This document shows positions 26,915-36,722 of a stretch of DNA of 64,000 bases, piece after piece (position 1 is the stretch's first letter; every line of letters begins with the position of its first letter). The stretch lies in assembly GCA_030830005.1 (NCBI GenBank), contig JAURNV010000029.1:1-64000 (forward strand), read 5' to 3'. The notes below the pieces were generated by a model. That model did no database searches, had not been told where the DNA came from, and saw only the letters and a program-made list of their open reading frames with translations. Made by a program: the position numbers and the translations under genes. The DNA is from Flavobacteriaceae bacterium (lineage in GTDB: Bacteria > Bacteroidota > Bacteroidia > Flavobacteriales > Flavobacteriaceae).

Positions 26915-27076
26915 TTAACTCTTTGATTTCTGACGCTTTTCTTTTAGCCACTGCATCAAATTTCCTGTCAACCAAAAAGGGACAACAAAGGTGATGAGGA
27001 AAATCATTAGCCAAAAACCAATAGTAAGAATGGTTAGGAAAGCTAAAAAGCCTAGATATTGATCAAATTCAATCAT
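26915..27076 (-). CDS. Small single-span membrane protein, unknown function
   Basis: A 53-residue protein, starting MIEFDQYLGFLAF, with a long hydrophobic segment at about residues 8-38 that may span once or twice, and a basic end EKRQKSKS. The frame stays open to 27238, but that would run through the fumC promoter and start, so ATG 27076 is more likely. It ends directly against the barrel-protein stop. Function is not known, and its small size keeps confidence moderate. Confidence 0.5.
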   Translation of the reverse strand: MIEFDQYLGFLAFLTILTIGFWLMIFLITFVVPFWLTGNLMQWLKEKRQKSKS

Positions 27077-27144
27077 GGTTGAAATTTTGACAAAGTTACA
27101 TATTGCTTCTTTACCGAGCAACACTTCAAATGCATATGCTTTTG

Positions 27145-27152
27145 TATTTTTG
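27145..27152 (+). promoter_or_regulatory. -7 element of the fumC promoter
   Basis: TATTTTTG, an exact TAnnTTTG match, 14 bases before the fumC start codon. A TTC at 27125 lies at about the -33 position but is not the consensus TTG. Confidence 0.5.
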
Positions 27153-27166
27153 CACAAAACAACCAC

Positions 27167-28561
27167 ATGAATTTTAGGGAAGAAAAAGATACCATGGGAA
27201 TTGTTCAAGTGCCTGCAGATAAATACTGGGGAGCACAAACAGAACGTTCAAGAAATAATTTTAAAATTGGACCTGTAGCTTCAATGCCTATAGATATTGT
27301 TTATGGGTTTGCAATTCTAAAAAAAGCCGCAGCGTTTACCAACACCGATTTAGGTGTGCTGGACTCAAACAAAAGAGACCTAATTGCCTTAGTTTGTGAT
27401 GAAATTATTCAAGGTAAGCTTGACGATCAGTTCCCTCTAGTTACTTGGCAAACCGGTTCGGGCACTCAATCAAACATGAACGTGAATGAAGTAATTGCTA
27501 ATAGGGCGCATGTTTTAGAAGGCAAAACTCTTGGCAAAGGAGAACGCACGCTGGCTCCAAACGATGATGTTAATAAATCACAATCTTCTAACGACACCTT
27601 CCCTACTGGAATGCATATTGCCATTTACAAGCGTATTCTAGAAACCACAATTCCAGGAGTGCTACAATTGCGAGATACCTTAGCGCAAAAAGTCAAAGAT
27701 TTTGATGCAATCATCAAAATTGGGCGTACCCACTTTATGGATGCCACTCCTCTTAGTCTTGGTCAAGAGTTTTCAGGTTACGTAGCACAACTCAACCACG
27801 GCATAAAGGCACTGGAAAATTCTCTTCCGCATTTGGCACAACTAGCACTTGGCGGGACTGCTGTAGGAACAGGAATCAATATCCCTAGTGGATATGACAA
27901 AAAAGTTGCCCAGTACATTGCTGAATTTACAGGACTTCCTTTTGTTTCAGCTGAAAATAAATTTGAAGCACTTGCTGCACACGATGCATTGGTAGAAACA
28001 CATGGTGCACTACGCCAGTTGGCTGTTTCCTTATTTAAAATCGGAAACGACATTCGTATAATGGCTAGTGGTCCACGCTCTGGTATTGGAGAGCTTAATA
28101 TTCCTGCTAACGAACCCGGCAGCTCTATTATGCCAGGAAAAGTGAATCCTACACAATGTGAGGCGTTGACAATGGTTTGTGCTCAAGTCATGGGCAACGA
28201 TGCCACAGTGGCTTTTGCCGGTTCACAAGGACATTTTGAACTTAATGTATACAAACCTGTAATGGCTGCAAATGTGTTAGAATCTGCGCGCTTGTTGGGT
28301 GATGCATGTATAAGTTTTAATGAAAACTGTGCAAAAGGGATCACACCCAATTTGGATACAATTAACGAATTGTTGAATAACTCCCTAATGTTGGTTACAG
28401 CATTAAACACTAAAATTGGATATTACAAAGCAGCCGAAATTGCTAACCTAGCACACGAGAAAAAACTAACGCTTAAAGAAGCAGCTCTTAAAACAGGATA
28501 CCTTACAGCAGAAGAATTTGATACCTGGGTAAAACCCGAAGATATGATTGGGCGTAAGTAA
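27167..28561 (+). CDS. fumC: Fumarate hydratase class II
   Basis: A 464-residue iron-independent fumarase that interconverts fumarate and malate in the TCA cycle. The fumarase signature [17 protein letters not shown] is at about residues 317-333. [12 protein letters not shown] is the first conserved region and [16 protein letters not shown] carries the active-site His. The start is [11 protein letters not shown] with the usual [14 protein letters not shown]. It is cytoplasmic and a homotetramer in known members. The sequence is closer to FumC than to AspA or ArgH. Confidence 0.95.
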   Translation: MNFREEKDTMGIVQVPADKYWGAQTERSRNNFKIGPVASMPIDIVYGFAILKKAAAFTNTDLGVLDSNKRDLIALVCDEIIQGKLDDQFPLVTWQTGSGTQSNMNVNEVIANRAHVLEGKTLGKGERTLAPNDDVNKSQSSNDTFPTGMHIAIYKRILETTIPGVLQLRDTLAQKVKDFDAIIKIGRTHFMDATPLSLGQEFSGYVAQLNHGIKALENSLPHLAQLALGGTAVGTGINIPSGYDKKVAQYIAEFTGLPFVSAENKFEALAAHDALVETHGALRQLAVSLFKIGNDIRIMASGPRSGIGELNIPANEPGSSIMPGKVNPTQCEALTMVCAQVMGNDATVAFAGSQGHFELNVYKPVMAANVLESARLLGDACISFNENCAKGITPNLDTINELLNNSLMLVTALNTKIGYYKAAEIANLAHEKKLTLKEAALKTGYLTAEEFDTWVKPEDMIGRK

Positions 28562-28574
28562 TTAAATCTAATTT

Positions 28575-29471
28575 TTAGCCCATTAAATGTTTGGCGTAAT
28601 CATTCCATTTGTATTTGCGTGCATATAGCATAAACAACAGTGTGTAAATTACTAAAGGAGCTATGACATACATATTCACATTAGGTTCTGAAACGTCTAT
28701 AAGCAAGGAATCCGTTTGAAAAGCTGTCCAATCAGAGGTTAAAAACAGCGAAAGAAAAAGATTATTTCCAGCATGAAACCCAAGAGCTAATTCTAATCCT
28801 TCGTCAATTAATGTAATAGCACCCAGAAAAAATCCGGTTGACAAATAAGCTATTAATATAACCTCTCCTAATTTTTCAACTTCAGGATTTGCAAAATGGA
28901 GTAATCCAAACAACACCGAAGTGACAACAAAAGGAACCAGTCGACTTGTGAAAATTCGACTAAGTCCTTGCATCAAATAACCTCGGAAAAACAATTCCTC
29001 AGCACTCGTCTGTAAGGGAACCATCAAAACACTGATAACAACAAGTAGCGCAAAAGCTTTTGGTTTAAAATTCCATTGCATGGCTTCGGGATCTATATAA
29101 TATGTAATCAATAACATAATAACTGAAAGCGCAACCACAGATATAAAACCAAAACCAATCCGACTCCAATCCACTTTTGAACGTGATGTAATCAATTCTC
29201 TAAGCGAAAGTCTATGAAGTATTTTAGTAATTAATAGAATTGCACCAAAAACCATAGCAAAAGGAAGTAAAAGCAAAAAAAGTGTGGTGTTGGCGGGGAG
29301 CACTTGTAATTGCTTGGTAATGCTTAGTTGGGCTGCATCAATACCACCCTCAGCGACGAGAGCAATACTGAAGGGAATGTTTCCAATTAAAAGGACCACT
29401 CCTATTAAAAAAAATCCAACAACATATAACCAAAAATTATTGGATTCTTTACGTACTTGCTCTATATACAT
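28575..29471 (-). CDS. CPBP family intramembrane metalloprotease
   Basis: A 298-residue membrane protein with about eight hydrophobic spans. The CPBP (Rce1-like/Abi) motifs are in order: TSAEELFFRGYL with EExxxR (about residues 160-175), FGLLHFANPE with His, and FHAGNNLFLS with His and Asn. These are catalytic residues of type II CAAX prenyl endopeptidases and MroQ-like proteases. In bacteria such proteins process peptides or confer bacteriocin immunity; no such peptide gene is adjacent. It is convergent with fumC. Confidence 0.85.
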   Translation of the reverse strand: MYIEQVRKESNNFWLYVVGFFLIGVVLLIGNIPFSIALVAEGGIDAAQLSITKQLQVLPANTTLFLLLLPFAMVFGAILLITKILHRLSLRELITSRSKVDWSRIGFGFISVVALSVIMLLITYYIDPEAMQWNFKPKAFALLVVISVLMVPLQTSAEELFFRGYLMQGLSRIFTSRLVPFVVTSVLFGLLHFANPEVEKLGEVILIAYLSTGFFLGAITLIDEGLELALGFHAGNNLFLSLFLTSDWTAFQTDSLLIDVSEPNVNMYVIAPLVIYTLLFMLYARKYKWNDYAKHLMG

Positions 29472-29502
29472 CCTTGATTTTTTTTTTAGAAATGTACAAA
29501 AA

Positions 29503-29922
29503 CTATCGATTATTTGGAAGAGTGAGCGTAGTCAGTTTACATGAAGAAACGAGTTTATTTTCTTCGTTTCTAATTCGAATGTCCCAATGCTGCATGCTTC
29601 TACCTTTGTGAGCTGCAGTAGCCTTAGCGAACACAAACCCCGAGCGCACACCTCTGACGTGATTGGCAGAGACCTCAATACCACGTAGAATTACTTCCTC
29701 CGAACCACAAAAAATTGCACACGCTGCACTACCCACTGTTTCGGCTAGAGCTGCTGTTGCTCCCCCGTGCAAAACACCATCAACTTGGTGAACTGAGGGA
29801 GTAACTTCCATTTTAGCAACCAAAAAATCATCGCCTAGTTCAATAAATGTTACTCCTAGCGTGTCAACAAAAGTATTAGAGCAACGTTCTTGCAATTTCG
29901 CTAAAATGGCTTTTTTATCCAT
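29503..29922 (-). CDS. PaaI-like hotdog thioesterase
   Basis: A 139-residue hotdog-fold thioesterase. The signature HQVDGVLHGGATAALAETVGS at about residues 43-63 carries the HGG(A) loop with the active-site Glu/Asp region. The later block VSANHVRGVRSGFVFAKA also fits PaaI/MenI proteins. It probably hydrolyses an acyl-CoA such as 1,4-dihydroxy-2-naphthoyl-CoA (menaquinone synthesis) or a phenylacetyl-CoA derivative. No men or paa gene is adjacent. Its start codon lies just downstream of the dnaK terminator. Confidence 0.82.
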   Translation of the reverse strand: MDKKAILAKLQERCSNTFVDTLGVTFIELGDDFLVAKMEVTPSVHQVDGVLHGGATAALAETVGSAACAIFCGSEEVILRGIEVSANHVRGVRSGFVFAKATAAHKGRSMQHWDIRIRNEENKLVSSCKLTTLTLPNNR

Positions 29923-29931
29923 AAAAAAGAA

Positions 29932-29956
29932 ATACGCCCCGCTATGCGGGGCGTAT
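29932..29956 (-). terminator. Rho-independent terminator of dnaK
   Basis: A perfect 11-bp stem (ATACGCCCCGC / GCGGGGCGTAT) with loop TAT. On the minus strand it is followed by TTCTTTTTTAT. It lies 10 bases after the dnaK stop codon and immediately before the thioesterase start, so it separates the two units. Confidence 0.85.
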
Positions 29957-29966
29957 GTAAATATAG

Positions 29967-31865
29967 TTATTTAACTTCTTCGAAGTCAACATCCTCAACA
30001 TCATCATCATTAGATGAAGAAGATGAAGTATCCTCGGTTGGCGGTGTTTGACCTTCGGCTCCTTGCTGCGCCTTATACATTTCTTCAGAAGCCTGTTTCC
30101 ACGCTTCATTTATGTTATCTAGCGCAGGCTTTATCGCCTCTAAATCTTTTGACTCATAAGCTTTTTTAAGAGATTCGAGAGCTGCCTCAATAGGTGCTTT
30201 TTTATCATCTGACAACTTATCACCAAATTCTTTAAGCTGTTTCTCCGTTTGGAAAATCATTTGATCAGCATTGTTCAATACATCAGCTTGCTCTTTAGCT
30301 TTTTTATCCGCATCTGCATTTGCCTCGGCATCCTTACGCATGCGCTCAATGTCTTCTTCGGTAAGTCCAGAAGACGCTTCAATACGAATATCTTGAGACT
30401 TATTGGTTGCCTTATCAAGTGCTGTTACATGAATCAATCCATTGGCATCAATATCAAAAGTTACCTCGATTTGAGGCACACCGCGCTGGGCCGGTGGAAT
30501 ACCATCTAAGTGAAAACGACCGATAGTTTTATTATCTGATGCCATCGAACGCTCTCCTTGCAATACATGAATTTCTACCGATGGCTGATTATCAGCTGCT
30601 GTAGAAAACACTTGCGATTTTTTGGTAGGTATAGTGGTGTTTGATTCGATAAGTTTGGTCATTACACCACCCATAGTTTCAATACCCAACGAAAGTGGCG
30701 TAACATCAAGTAACAATACATCTTTTACATCACCAGTAAGAACACCTCCTTGAATGGCTGCACCAACCGCAACAACTTCATCTGGGTTCACTCCTTTTGA
30801 AGGTTTTTTCCCAAAGAATTTCTCAACTTCTTCCTGAATTACAGGGATTCTTGTAGAACCACCTACCAAAATCACTTCATCGATATCTCCGGTAGAAAGT
30901 CCGGCATCGTCAAGCGCTTTTTTAACAGGGTTCATAGAACGTTTTACTAACTCATCAGCCAATTGCTCAAACTTAGCTCGTGTAAGTGTTTTCACTAAGT
31001 GTTTTGGCCCAGAAGCAGTAGCGGTAATATATGGTAAATTGATTTCTGTTTGTGTAGAAGAAGACAATTCGATTTTTGCTTTTTCTGCAGCTTCTTTTAG
31101 ACGTTGAAGTGCCATAGGATCTTTACGTAAATCGATGTCCTCTGTTTCTTGAAATTCATAGGCTAACCAGTGAATGACAACGTCATCAAAATCATCTCCT
31201 CCAAGGTGAGTGTCACCATTGGTAGAAAGCACTTCAAAAACACCATCTCCAAGCTCGAGAATAGAGATATCAAAAGTTCCTCCTCCCAAATCATACACTG
31301 CTATTTTTCTGTCTGAACCTTTTTTGTCTAGCCCATATGCAAGAGCAGCAGCAGTTGGTTCATTTATAATTCGTTGTACTTTTAGTCCAGAAATTTCACC
31401 AGCCTCTTTAGTAGCTTGACGTTGTGCATCGTTAAAATAAGCAGGCACCGTAATTACAGCTTCAGAAACAGACTGGCCTAAATAGTCTTCAGCTGTTTTT
31501 TTCATTTTCTGCAACACCATCGCAGATAGCTCTTGCGCAGTGTATAAACGGCCATCGATATCTACACGTGGAGTGTCATTATCCCCTTTAACTACTTTAT
31601 AAGGAACACGCTCAACATCATTTTTAGACTCCGAAAATTTATTCCCCATAAAGCGTTTAATAGAGGAAATTGTTTTTGTGGGATTAGTAACCGCCTGACG
31701 TTTTGCAGGGTCGCCTACTTTAATCTCACCACCTTCAACAAAAGCAATAACAGAAGGGGTTGTACGTTTGCCTTCTGCATTTGGAATAACTACAGGCTCA
31801 TTACCTTCCATTACAGAAACACAAGAATTCGTTGTACCTAAATCAATACCGATTATCTTACTCAT
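29967..31865 (-). CDS. dnaK: Chaperone DnaK (Hsp70)
   Basis: A 632-residue Hsp70. The ATPase domain starts [15 protein letters not shown], with [20 protein letters not shown] and [16 protein letters not shown], and [16 protein letters not shown] near its end. The linker [16 protein letters not shown] leads into the substrate-binding domain and a helical lid. The acidic C-terminus ([13 protein letters not shown]) matches bacterial DnaK. grpE and dnaJ are not adjacent. A 15-bp palindrome (31916-31930) and a 112-base gap separate it from panB, which is divergent. It ends in a strong terminator. Confidence 0.97.
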   Translation of the reverse strand: MSKIIGIDLGTTNSCVSVMEGNEPVVIPNAEGKRTTPSVIAFVEGGEIKVGDPAKRQAVTNPTKTISSIKRFMGNKFSESKNDVERVPYKVVKGDNDTPRVDIDGRLYTAQELSAMVLQKMKKTAEDYLGQSVSEAVITVPAYFNDAQRQATKEAGEISGLKVQRIINEPTAAALAYGLDKKGSDRKIAVYDLGGGTFDISILELGDGVFEVLSTNGDTHLGGDDFDDVVIHWLAYEFQETEDIDLRKDPMALQRLKEAAEKAKIELSSSTQTEINLPYITATASGPKHLVKTLTRAKFEQLADELVKRSMNPVKKALDDAGLSTGDIDEVILVGGSTRIPVIQEEVEKFFGKKPSKGVNPDEVVAVGAAIQGGVLTGDVKDVLLLDVTPLSLGIETMGGVMTKLIESNTTIPTKKSQVFSTAADNQPSVEIHVLQGERSMASDNKTIGRFHLDGIPPAQRGVPQIEVTFDIDANGLIHVTALDKATNKSQDIRIEASSGLTEEDIERMRKDAEANADADKKAKEQADVLNNADQMIFQTEKQLKEFGDKLSDDKKAPIEAALESLKKAYESKDLEAIKPALDNINEAWKQASEEMYKAQQGAEGQTPPTEDTSSSSSNDDDVEDVDFEEVK

Positions 31866-31915
31866 TTTAGTTTTATTTTTTAATAATTATTCAATCATTG
31901 TGCCATAACCATTTC

Positions 31916-31930
31916 ATGACAGGATGTCAT
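31916..31930. promoter_or_regulatory. Perfect 6-3-6 palindrome between dnaK and panB
   Basis: ATGACA-GGA-TGTCAT, perfectly symmetrical. It is 51 bases before the dnaK start and 48 bases before the panB start, so it could regulate either. It is not CIRCE (TTAGCACTC-N9-GAGTGCTAA). Confidence 0.4.
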
Positions 31931-31956
31931 ATTGCACGCATATCCGTTCAATAATG

Positions 31957-31964
31957 TATTTTTG
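31957..31964 (+). promoter_or_regulatory. -7 element of the panB promoter
   Basis: TATTTTTG, an exact TAnnTTTG match, 13 bases before panB. A TTG at 31932-31934 lies 22 bases upstream, wider than usual, and just past the palindrome, so a repressor there would overlap the -33 region. Confidence 0.5.
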
Positions 31965-31977
31965 AAAAAAAGTATAT

Positions 31978-32796
31978 ATGTCGGCTGCTAAAAAATCCTA
32001 TAAACGTATTACCACTAATTCACTCACAGAGATGAAGCAAGCGGGCGAAAAAATCTCTATGCTTACCGCATATGATTACTCTATGGCAAAGGCAGTTGAT
32101 GCTGCAAATATTGATGTGATTTTAGTTGGTGACTCCGCTTCGAATGTGATGTCAGGGCATGAAACTACCCTCCCCATTACCCTTGATCAAATGCTTTATC
32201 ATGCCTCAGCAGTGGTCCGTGCTGTAAAACGTGCACTCGTGGTTGTAGATTTACCTTTTGGAAGCTATCAATCAGATCCAAAAGAAGCTTTACGATCTTC
32301 AATTCGTATTATGAAAGAAGCAGGTGCGCACGCTATCAAAATTGAAGGCGGTGTTGAAATCAAAGATTCAATGACTCGAATTCTTAACGCTGGAATTCCT
32401 GTCATGGGACATTTAGGGCTAACACCACAATCCATATATAAATTTGGCACCTACACGGTTCGAGCAAAAGAAGATGCAGAAGCGGCTAAACTTTTAGAAG
32501 ATGCTAAATTGTTGGAAAGACTAGGTTGTTTTGCTTTAGTTCTAGAAAAAATTCCTGCAGGACTGGCAGAACAAGTTGCAAAAGCTGTAACTATTCCTGT
32601 TATTGGTATTGGTGCTGGAAACGAAGTTGATGGGCAAGTATTGGTTTTGCACGACATGCTTGGCCTAACCACCGAATTTAGCCCAAGGTTTTTACGTCGG
32701 TATATGAATTTATATGACCAAATGACAAATGCTATTCAGCAATATGTAAAAGACGTAAAGTCAAGCGATTTTCCAAACACAGACGAACAATACTAA
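31978..32796 (+). CDS. panB: 3-methyl-2-oxobutanoate hydroxymethyltransferase
   Basis: A 272-residue TIM-barrel enzyme that adds a hydroxymethyl group from methylene-THF to ketoisovalerate, giving ketopantoate for CoA synthesis. Motifs are [42 protein letters not shown] with Mg-binding Asp, [17 protein letters not shown], and [16 protein letters not shown]. The length is standard. CoA genes coaE and coaBC are also in this window but far away. A pseudouridine synthase gene begins directly at its stop codon. Confidence 0.95.
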   Translation: MSAAKKSYKRITTNSLTEMKQAGEKISMLTAYDYSMAKAVDAANIDVILVGDSASNVMSGHETTLPITLDQMLYHASAVVRAVKRALVVVDLPFGSYQSDPKEALRSSIRIMKEAGAHAIKIEGGVEIKDSMTRILNAGIPVMGHLGLTPQSIYKFGTYTVRAKEDAEAAKLLEDAKLLERLGCFALVLEKIPAGLAEQVAKAVTIPVIGIGAGNEVDGQVLVLHDMLGLTTEFSPRFLRRYMNLYDQMTNAIQQYVKDVKSSDFPNTDEQY

Positions 32797-33474
32797 TTGC
32801 ACCCAGAAATTCTTTTTGAGGACAATCATTTACTGGTCATCAATAAACCAGCAGGAATGTTAGCACAAGGAGATAACACTGGCGATGCCTCGGTGTTAGA
32901 TTCTGTCAAGGCGTATATTAAAATACGTGATCAAAAACCCGGAGCTGTTTTTTTGGGCTTAGTTCATCGACTAGACCGCCCTACGAGTGGTGTTATGGTG
33001 CTGGCAAAAACTTCAAAAGCATTAGCACGTCTAAACAAACAATTTGCTGAAAAAACCACTCAAAAAACATATTGGGCTATAGTAGCAGGAACTCCTGCTG
33101 ACGGTCCCACCCGGCTGGTGCATCATTTGGTACGGAAACCCGCGCAGAACAAGTCTTTTGCGAACAACAAAGAAGTGCCAAATAGCAAACGGGCTGAACT
33201 CATTTACACCAAAAGAAAAATATTAAATCGCTACTGTTTGCTTGAAATTGAACTCCTAACAGGAAGACATCACCAAATTCGAGCGCAGCTCAACAGTGAG
33301 GGAATTTTCATTAAAGGGGATTTAAAATACGGCGCCCCAAGACCAAATAAAGATGGAAGTATTCATTTACACGCTAGAAAATTAACACTCATTCATCCTA
33401 CTCTTAAAGACACTGTTAGCTTTACGGCAACGCCTCCAAAAGATCCGCTATGGGATGTTATTCTTTCGAATTGA
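32797..33474 (+). CDS. RluA family pseudouridine synthase
   Basis: A 225-residue RNA pseudouridine synthase of the RluA/RluC/TruC group without an S4 domain. The catalytic motif GLVHRLDRPTSGVMVLAKT is at about residues 52-70 with the catalytic Asp in HRLDRPTSG. The start IDKPAG-like block is VINKPAGMLAQGD, and GRHHQIRAQL is the conserved C-terminal element. It modifies uridines in rRNA or tRNA; which one cannot be told. The start is TTG, immediately after the panB stop, so it is translated from the same mRNA. Confidence 0.88.
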   Translation: MHPEILFEDNHLLVINKPAGMLAQGDNTGDASVLDSVKAYIKIRDQKPGAVFLGLVHRLDRPTSGVMVLAKTSKALARLNKQFAEKTTQKTYWAIVAGTPADGPTRLVHHLVRKPAQNKSFANNKEVPNSKRAELIYTKRKILNRYCLLEIELLTGRHHQIRAQLNSEGIFIKGDLKYGAPRPNKDGSIHLHARKLTLIHPTLKDTVSFTATPPKDPLWDVILSN

Positions 33475-33551
33475 TTTAACTTATATATTTTAAAATAAAT
33501 TTTGTTAATTTTTAGCGCCAACTTTCTACTTTCAAAATACCTAAAATTGGT

Positions 33552-33559
33552 TACTTTTG
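33552..33559 (+). promoter_or_regulatory. -7 element of the leuACDB promoter
   Basis: TACTTTTG, an exact TAnnTTTG match, 18 bases before leuA. The -33 position has TTC rather than TTG, with an 18-base spacer. The short leader leaves no room for a leader-peptide attenuator. Confidence 0.55.
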
Positions 33560-33577
33560 TCCTTTACCTAAAACTGA

Positions 33578-34735
33578 ATGGGAAAAGAACACGTTCAAAT
33601 ATTTGACACCACTCTACGCGACGGCGAACAAGTTCCCGGATGTAAGCTCAACAAAGAACAAAAGTTAATCCTTGCAAAACGCCTCGACGTCCTTGGTGTT
33701 GATATTATTGAGGCAGGATTTCCCATCTCTTCCCCGGGTGATTTTGAAGCAGTTAGTGATGTTGCCAAAACAGTACAAAACGCTATTGTTTGCGGTCTTA
33801 CTCGTGCTGTTCAAAAAGACATCGAAGTCGCAGCAGAGGCGCTAAAACCTGCAAGACGCGCACGAATTCATACCGGAATTGGCACTTCGGACTCCCACAT
33901 TGAACACAAATTCCGTTCTACTAGAGAAAAAATAATCGAGCGTGGAGTAGCTGCAGTAAAACATGCCAAAAAATTTGTTGAAGATGTAGAATTCTATGCT
34001 GAAGATGCTGGACGAACAGACAACGCTTATTTAGCAAAAGTGTGCGAAGCCATGATACAAGCTGGAGCAACTGTACTCAATATTCCTGATACTACAGGAT
34101 ATTGTCTTCCGGAAGAATATGGAGCAAAAATCAATTACTTGATGGAGCATGTTCCCTCCATACACAAAGCTACACTATCATGTCATTGCCATAACGATTT
34201 AGGTTTAGCTACTGCTAATTCCATTTCAGGAGTTATCAATGGTGCGCGTCAAATTGAGTGTACTATAAACGGCATAGGTGAACGTGCTGGAAATACTTCT
34301 CTAGAAGAAGTAGTTATGATTATGCGCCAACACCCTCATTTGGGCCTTGACACCAATATTCAAACAAAATTACTTTCTGAAACCAGTCGTATGGTTTCTG
34401 AAGCAATGGGCATGGTTGTGCAACCCAACAAAGCTATCGTAGGCGCAAACGCATTTGCGCACAGTTCAGGAATCCATCAGGATGGCGTCATCAAAAACCG
34501 TGAAACTTATGAAATTATCAATCCTCACGATGTGGGAGTAGATACTTCTTCTATAGTGCTTACTGCACGAAGCGGACGGGCGGCACTAGCCTATCGTGCT
34601 AAAAATATTGGAATTGAACTTACTAAAGACGAGCTCGATTTGGTATATGCAACTTTTTTAACTTTTGCAGACCAAAAGAAAGAAATAACCGACGACGATA
34701 TCCCGGAAATCATCAAATCCGCTGGAATTAGTTAA
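33578..34735 (+). CDS. leuA: 2-isopropylmalate synthase, short form
   Basis: A 385-residue HMGL-type TIM-barrel enzyme that condenses acetyl-CoA and 2-ketoisovalerate in the first step of leucine synthesis. The signature [15 protein letters not shown] is at residues 10-24, [14 protein letters not shown] near 207 carries the metal-binding His pair, and [10 protein letters not shown] follows. It lacks the C-terminal LeuA_dimer regulatory domain of the ~520-residue enzymes, so leucine feedback inhibition of the classical type is not expected. Citramalate or homocitrate synthase is possible by fold, but leuCDB follow directly. The next gene starts after 7 nt. Confidence 0.9.
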   Translation: MGKEHVQIFDTTLRDGEQVPGCKLNKEQKLILAKRLDVLGVDIIEAGFPISSPGDFEAVSDVAKTVQNAIVCGLTRAVQKDIEVAAEALKPARRARIHTGIGTSDSHIEHKFRSTREKIIERGVAAVKHAKKFVEDVEFYAEDAGRTDNAYLAKVCEAMIQAGATVLNIPDTTGYCLPEEYGAKINYLMEHVPSIHKATLSCHCHNDLGLATANSISGVINGARQIECTINGIGERAGNTSLEEVVMIMRQHPHLGLDTNIQTKLLSETSRMVSEAMGMVVQPNKAIVGANAFAHSSGIHQDGVIKNRETYEIINPHDVGVDTSSIVLTARSGRAALAYRAKNIGIELTKDELDLVYATFLTFADQKKEITDDDIPEIIKSAGIS

Positions 34736-34742
34736 TATCCAC

Positions 34743-36131
34743 ATGAAAAAAACACTTTTCGACAAAGTTTGGGACAGCCACGTAGTGTCTTCCGTATCAA
34801 ACGGCCCAGACATCCTCTATATTGATAAGCATTTAATTCACGAAGTTACCAGTCCACAGGCTTTTAATGTGTTGGAAGAAAAAAACATTCCGCTTTTCAG
34901 ACCCAATCAAGTGGTGGCAACCGCCGATCACAACGTACCTACAGAAAATCAGCATTTACCAATTCAAGATGCGCTCTCACGCAAACAGGTAACTCAACTT
35001 ACAAAAAACTGTGAAAGCCATGGGGTTACACTTTATGGACTTGGACATCCCTACCAAGGAATTGTTCACGTAATTGGTCCAGAGCTTGGCATCACACAGC
35101 CTGGAATGACTATGGTTTGTGGTGACAGCCACACCTCTACTCATGGTGCGTTTGGAACCATTGCTTTCGGAATTGGCACAAGTCAAGTGGCACAAGTATT
35201 TGCCAGTCAGTGCGTTTTGGTGGGCAAACCGAAGAGTATGCGGGTTAGCGTTTCGGGCGATTTACACCCTGATGTACAACCAAAAGATGTTATTTTATAT
35301 ATCATTTCAAAACTCGGAACCGACGCCGGAACAGGGCATTTTGTGGAGTTTGCAGGTTCAGTTTTTGAACAGATGAGTATGGAAGGACGCATGACCGTTT
35401 GTAACATGAGTATTGAAATGGGAGCCCGTGGGGGTATGATTGCACCCGACCAAATCACTTTTGATTATGTTTCAGGACGTGAGTTTGCGCCCAAGGGTCA
35501 TGAATTAGAACAAAAAATTGCGTATTGGAAAACGCTACCCACTGATAAAGGTGCGTCATTCGACACTGAATTTGAATTTGATGCTGCAGATATTCGACCG
35601 ATGATTACCTACGGAACAAACCCAGGTATGGGGATAAAAATTGGAGAATCCATTCCTGAATTGGACGATGCTAGTTTTATAAAGTCATTAAACTATATGG
35701 GACTAAAAGCAGGTACTAATATGCTCAACCTGCCTATAAGCCACGTATTTATTGGTAGCTGCACAAACTCACGAATCGAGGATTTTAGAGCTGCTGCTAG
35801 CTATGTAAAAGGAAAACAAAAGTCTCCCTCGGTTTCTGCACTTATTGTTCCTGGTTCTCAGCAGGTTGCTAAGCAAATTGTTGCTGAGGGGCTTGACCGT
35901 ATTTTTGAGGAAGCAGGTTTTGTGTTACGTCAACCGGGATGTTCGGCCTGTTTAGCAATGAATGATGACAAAATTCCCGCCGAGGCATATTGTGTATCTA
36001 CCTCTAACAGAAATTTCGAAGGACGCCAAGGACAAGGCGCACGTACCCTTTTAGCAAGTCCAGTAACAGCTGCAGCTGCAGCTGTGGCAGGAAAAATTAT
36101 TGATGTAAGTCACCCTAATGGAAAAATTTGA
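34743..36131 (+). CDS. leuC: 3-isopropylmalate dehydratase large subunit
   Basis: A 462-residue aconitase-family protein with a 4Fe-4S cluster. With LeuD it isomerises 2- to 3-isopropylmalate. Motifs are [41 protein letters not shown] with the first cluster Cys, and [12 protein letters not shown] with the CxxC pair. [19 protein letters not shown] lies near the C-terminus. Length is standard. It overlaps leuD by 14 nt, and the two subunits are probably made in matched amounts. Confidence 0.97.
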   Translation: MKKTLFDKVWDSHVVSSVSNGPDILYIDKHLIHEVTSPQAFNVLEEKNIPLFRPNQVVATADHNVPTENQHLPIQDALSRKQVTQLTKNCESHGVTLYGLGHPYQGIVHVIGPELGITQPGMTMVCGDSHTSTHGAFGTIAFGIGTSQVAQVFASQCVLVGKPKSMRVSVSGDLHPDVQPKDVILYIISKLGTDAGTGHFVEFAGSVFEQMSMEGRMTVCNMSIEMGARGGMIAPDQITFDYVSGREFAPKGHELEQKIAYWKTLPTDKGASFDTEFEFDAADIRPMITYGTNPGMGIKIGESIPELDDASFIKSLNYMGLKAGTNMLNLPISHVFIGSCTNSRIEDFRAAASYVKGKQKSPSVSALIVPGSQQVAKQIVAEGLDRIFEEAGFVLRQPGCSACLAMNDDKIPAEAYCVSTSNRNFEGRQGQGARTLLASPVTAAAAAVAGKIIDVSHPNGKI

Positions 36132-36705
36132 TATTCTTGAAAGTAGCATGGTACCACTAACTGTCGAAAATGTAGACACGGACCAAATTATACCTGCACG
36201 ATTTTTAAAAGCCACTGATCGCAATGGCTTTGGTAAAAATTTGTTTCGCGATTGGCGTTATACCGCAGACAACCAACCAAAAGCAGATTTTATCTTAAAC
36301 AATCCCTCTTTTTCAGGATCCATTTTGGTAGCGGGAAATAATTTTGGATGTGGCTCTAGTCGTGAACATGCAGCCTGGGCATTAGCAGATTATGGTTTTA
36401 AAGTAGTTATTTCTAGCTTTTTTGCAGACATTTTTCGTGGAAATGCCTTAAACAACGGTATTTTACCAATACAAGTTACTCCAGATGAATTAAAACAACT
36501 ATTTGAAGTGATTGAAACTAATCCAGGTACGAAAGCCAAAATTGATTTGGAAGCACAACAACTACAAGTTATTGGATCAAATATTTCAGTAAATTTTGAA
36601 CTAAACGACTACAAAAAAATGTGTTTAATTAACGGCTATGACGATATCGATTATTTGATAAATCAAAAGGAAGCTATTGAGGCATTTGAACAAAATCGTT
36701 CGTAA
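36118..36705 (+). CDS. leuD: 3-isopropylmalate dehydratase small subunit
   Basis: A 195-residue swivel-domain subunit that completes the leuC active site. Motifs are [15 protein letters not shown] near residue 18, [17 protein letters not shown] near 73 and [16 protein letters not shown] near 102. It is cytoplasmic. It starts inside the last 14 nt of leuC, and leuB follows after 17 nt. Confidence 0.97.
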   Translation: MEKFDILESSMVPLTVENVDTDQIIPARFLKATDRNGFGKNLFRDWRYTADNQPKADFILNNPSFSGSILVAGNNFGCGSSREHAAWALADYGFKVVISSFFADIFRGNALNNGILPIQVTPDELKQLFEVIETNPGTKAKIDLEAQQLQVIGSNISVNFELNDYKKMCLINGYDDIDYLINQKEAIEAFEQNRS

Positions 36706-36722
36706 ATATTGAAGAGCAAAGC

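Noticed and set aside
27077-27238. Upstream extension of the small membrane protein gene (26915-27076)
   Set aside because: It would run antisense through the fumC promoter and start, and the family-like hydrophobic core begins at MIEFDQ.
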